This document shows, in pieces, positions 62,311 through 64,000 of a stretch of 64,000 bases of DNA. This DNA is from Lewinellaceae bacterium. GTDB taxonomy: Bacteria > Bacteroidota > Bacteroidia > Chitinophagales > Saprospiraceae. The notes beneath the pieces were generated by a model. It saw only the letters and a list, made by a program, of their open reading frames with translations, had not been told where the DNA came from and searched no databases. The position numbers were made by a program, and so were the translations under genes. Location: positions 2,902,001 to 2,966,000 of the forward strand of contig JACJXW010000004.1 in assembly GCA_020636405.1 (NCBI GenBank), written 5' to 3'. Position 1 is the stretch's first letter. The number at the start of each line of letters is the position of its first letter.

Positions 62311-62507
62311 GGAACAGGAGTCATCCCGAATTTTTTCAATTCGAGATGAAGAAATGCTGCCCGCGGTGCAATGCAGCGTTGCAGCCCGGAAACATTTCCG
62401 CCGAAGGCCGCATTTCCAAACGGCCATTTGGCCTGACATTTCACGAATTTGGCCGCAAAGAGGCCAAATTCGTGCATTTCAGAAATCCGGGATGGCTCCT
62501 GTTTGCC
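62311..62507. repeat. Nested inverted repeats, including dispersed repeat copy 2
   Basis: In the 489-bp gap between the dehydrogenase and the Lrp gene, outer arms 62311-62333 and 62483-62507 are inverted (GGAACAGGAGTCATCCCG-type). A perfect 13-bp hairpin lies inside (62442-62454 with 62462-62474). The left side (62319-62366) is the inverse copy of 7584-7630. No coding is supported. The remaining 230 bp show nothing recognisable. Confidence 0.6.
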
Positions 62508-62738
62508 TCATCGTCGAAATTCAGATCGACAACTAATTTTTTGATCACTACTTATGCCGCAAGCAGGCCATTCCGGCGATTTTTTTCTTGCTTCCGAAAT
62601 TTTGTTGTAAAAAATTCCTCTAAAAAGGGAAATAAAAAAATTTAGATGGGTTTGACTCCCTGATCGTTTGTATTTTATTCTTTTAGTCAATATCTTACAG
62701 CGGTTTTTTATTCCAAAAAAAGCATAACGAAACGGACA

Positions 62739-63212
62739 ATGCCGGACAAATTAGACAAGATCGACCTCAAGATCCTCAAAATTCTACAGCAAAACAGCAA
62801 GATCACCAACCTGGAGCTCTCCAAGAGGATCGGCCTCTCCCCCGCACCAACGCTGGAAAGGGTGAAAAAGCTGGAAAACTCCACAGTCATCGAAAGTTAC
62901 CACGCCAAGGTCAACCCGCAAACTATTGGCCTGAATGTAAAGACCTTCGTGCTGGTTTCCCTCGCCTGGCAGAAAGAAAATGCCCTGAACCACTTCCTCG
63001 AAAAGATCAAGGAGATCGAAGAGATTACGGAGTGTTACATCATTACCGGCGAGGCAGACTTCCTGATCAAGATCGTTTGCAAAGACATTCCTACCTACGA
63101 GCAGCTTTTATTCAAGACCCTCTCGCAGATCGACGAGATCGAGCGCCTCAAAACGCTGATGACGCTTTCTACCGTTAAGGATTCGAAAGTGCTGCCCTAT
63201 AAGTACGAGTAA
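62739..63212 (+). CDS. Lrp/AsnC-family transcriptional regulator
   Basis: A 157-residue regulator. The N-terminal winged helix has DKIDLKILKILQQNSKITNLELSKRIGLS; the C-terminal RAM/ACT-like domain has ECYIITGEADFLIKIVCKD, which binds amino acids. Regulators of this family respond to leucine or other amino acids and control biosynthesis and catabolism. Its closeness to the dehydrogenase and ilvE makes branched-chain metabolism a likely target, not proven. Confidence 0.93.
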   Translation: MPDKLDKIDLKILKILQQNSKITNLELSKRIGLSPAPTLERVKKLENSTVIESYHAKVNPQTIGLNVKTFVLVSLAWQKENALNHFLEKIKEIEEITECYIITGEADFLIKIVCKDIPTYEQLLFKTLSQIDEIERLKTLMTLSTVKDSKVLPYKYE

Positions 63213-63237
63213 AACGGGCGTATCCCGAAAATTGCTT

Positions 63238-63271
63238 AAGCCGCTGCGGGCCTGTTTCCGGCAGCGGCTTT
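63238..63271 (+). terminator. Hairpin after the Lrp gene
   Basis: AAGCCGCTGC (63238-63247) pairs with GCAGCGGCTT (63261-63270) over a 13-nt loop, followed by TTGCGTTTT. The interrupted T tract weakens it. Confidence 0.6.
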
Positions 63272-63353
63272 GCGTTTTGGACGGGCGACTCTTAAGAGGC
63301 CCTAAAAGCAGCTGCTTTCATCCACTACCCAAAGCCGGAAAAGCTTACTGTCA

Positions 63354-64000
63354 ATGAAGGATAAAAAGAAGACCTTACTCTGGGAGATCCGGCGGGAGGG
63401 CGCACCGGGGCCTTCCTTCCTGTTCGGCACTATGCACGTGCAGGACCAGAGGGCCTTCACCTTCCTGCAACAGGCTTATGAGAAGATCGGGGAGTGTGGC
63501 CTTATGGCGCTGGAATTCGACCTGGGGGAAGCCCCCACCGGTATGGACCCTGCAATGGTCCGCCTTCCGGAGGGTGTTTCCCTTACCCAGCTTATCTCTC
63601 CTAAAAAATTTCAGAAGATCCGCAAGGTGTTTCGTAAGGTAGCCGGCCTTGACTTGAACAACCTACAATATTTTTCGCCAATGGTGGTGTCCAACATCAT
63701 CAACGAGCGCATCCTTTCCCAGGATATGCCCGTCTCACTGGACGAGCACCTCTGGAAGTATGCCCGAAGCCTGGGCAAACCCGTCACCGGCATCGAATCC
63801 TACCGCGAGCAGTTGGCCATTCTGCAGCAGATCCCACTGGATTACCAGGTGGAGGCCCTGGTAGAGATGGGGCAGCACATCCGCCGCCACCGCCGCCAGT
63901 TGCTCCGTATGACGGAGGTCTATAAAGAAGGAGATATCTTCAAGTTGTATCGGGCAGCGCGGCGCGGCGCTGCCGGGCTGCGACAGCTTCTCCTTTACCG
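63354..64000 (+). CDS. TraB/GumN-family protein (partial)
   Basis: About 215 codons from ATG 63354 to the window end. The family opening LLWEIRREGAPGPSFLFGTMHVQD and the downstream GTMH/E motifs (LMALEFDLGE, TGIESYREQLAIL) identify a TraB/PrgY/GumN-type protein, probably metal-dependent proteases or hydrolases of the ChaN/EreA-like clan. No signal peptide is seen, unlike many GumN members. The C-terminus lies outside the window. Confidence 0.8.
   Translation, partial: MKDKKKTLLWEIRREGAPGPSFLFGTMHVQDQRAFTFLQQAYEKIGECGLMALEFDLGEAPTGMDPAMVRLPEGVSLTQLISPKKFQKIRKVFRKVAGLDLNNLQYFSPMVVSNIINERILSQDMPVSLDEHLWKYARSLGKPVTGIESYREQLAILQQIPLDYQVEALVEMGQHIRRHRRQLLRMTEVYKEGDIFKLYRAARRGAAGLRQLLLY

Overview
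The window is a chromosomal segment of a Bacteroidota bacterium, most likely of the Saprospiraceae/Haliscomenobacter type. Three secreted proteins end in type IX secretion (T9SS) sorting domains. There are DUF6089-type outer-membrane proteins, a TonB-receptor remnant, CcmD and head-GIN proteins, and several promoters fit the Bacteroidota pattern TTG-N17-23-TAnnTTTG. Organism identity is inferred from protein families; no rRNA or tRNA gene is present.

Layout. 1-7.5 kb: partial ABC exporter, two tandem outer-membrane barrel paralogues, an ArsC-type phosphatase/reductase, a decayed TonB receptor, a MITE-like hairpin element, polyphosphate kinase and a methyltransferase. 7.7-13.1 kb: TrpB2, IlvC and IlvA, then EVE-domain protein and PgeF. 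13.2-15.5 kb: an A+T-rich acquired patch with a beta-lactamase-fold serine hydrolase, an internally deleted IS1595-type element with intact terminal inverted repeats, and a PIN-domain remnant. 15.5-25.6 kb: RluA-type synthase, an unusual RibF-glycosyltransferase fusion reading across an A9 tract, Mrp and Nfu (Fe-S assembly), GlgX, a GerW(YtfJ)/DUF2953 pair, a head-GIN lipoprotein and a MarR-GNAT fusion with two palindromic operator candidates. 25.7-37.6 kb: lipoproteins, an M43 metalloprotease, OmpA, RlpA, MnmA, RimM, an alpha-amylase-like protein that has lost its catalytic motifs, and two glycosyltransferases. 37.8-44.6 kb: RecQ, then leuA-leuC-leuD-leuB on the minus strand, with short-period (mostly 7-bp) repeats in every spacer. 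44.9-54 kb: a 522-residue protein of unknown function, a 1,895-residue T9SS-secreted protein with dockerin-like and cohesin-like modules, and HMG-CoA lyase. 54.2-64 kb: GroEL/GroES, SecG, RdgB, IlvE, CcmD, an amino-acid dehydrogenase, an Lrp regulator and a partial TraB/GumN protein.

The metabolic theme is branched-chain amino acids. IlvA, IlvC, LeuA, LeuC, LeuD, LeuB and IlvE are here in three loci, with an amino-acid dehydrogenase and an Lrp-family regulator near ilvE; IlvB/N and IlvD are not in the window. Both ilvC and leuA have structured leaders that could be regulatory.

The observations most worth following are the leu-operon repeats that begin at or overlap the stop codons, the RibF-GT2 fusion at a homopolymer, the terminator-like hairpin in the leuA leader, the amylase-fold pseudoenzyme, the YtfI/YtfJ-like pair in a non-sporulating lineage, and hairpin-rich dispersed repeats.
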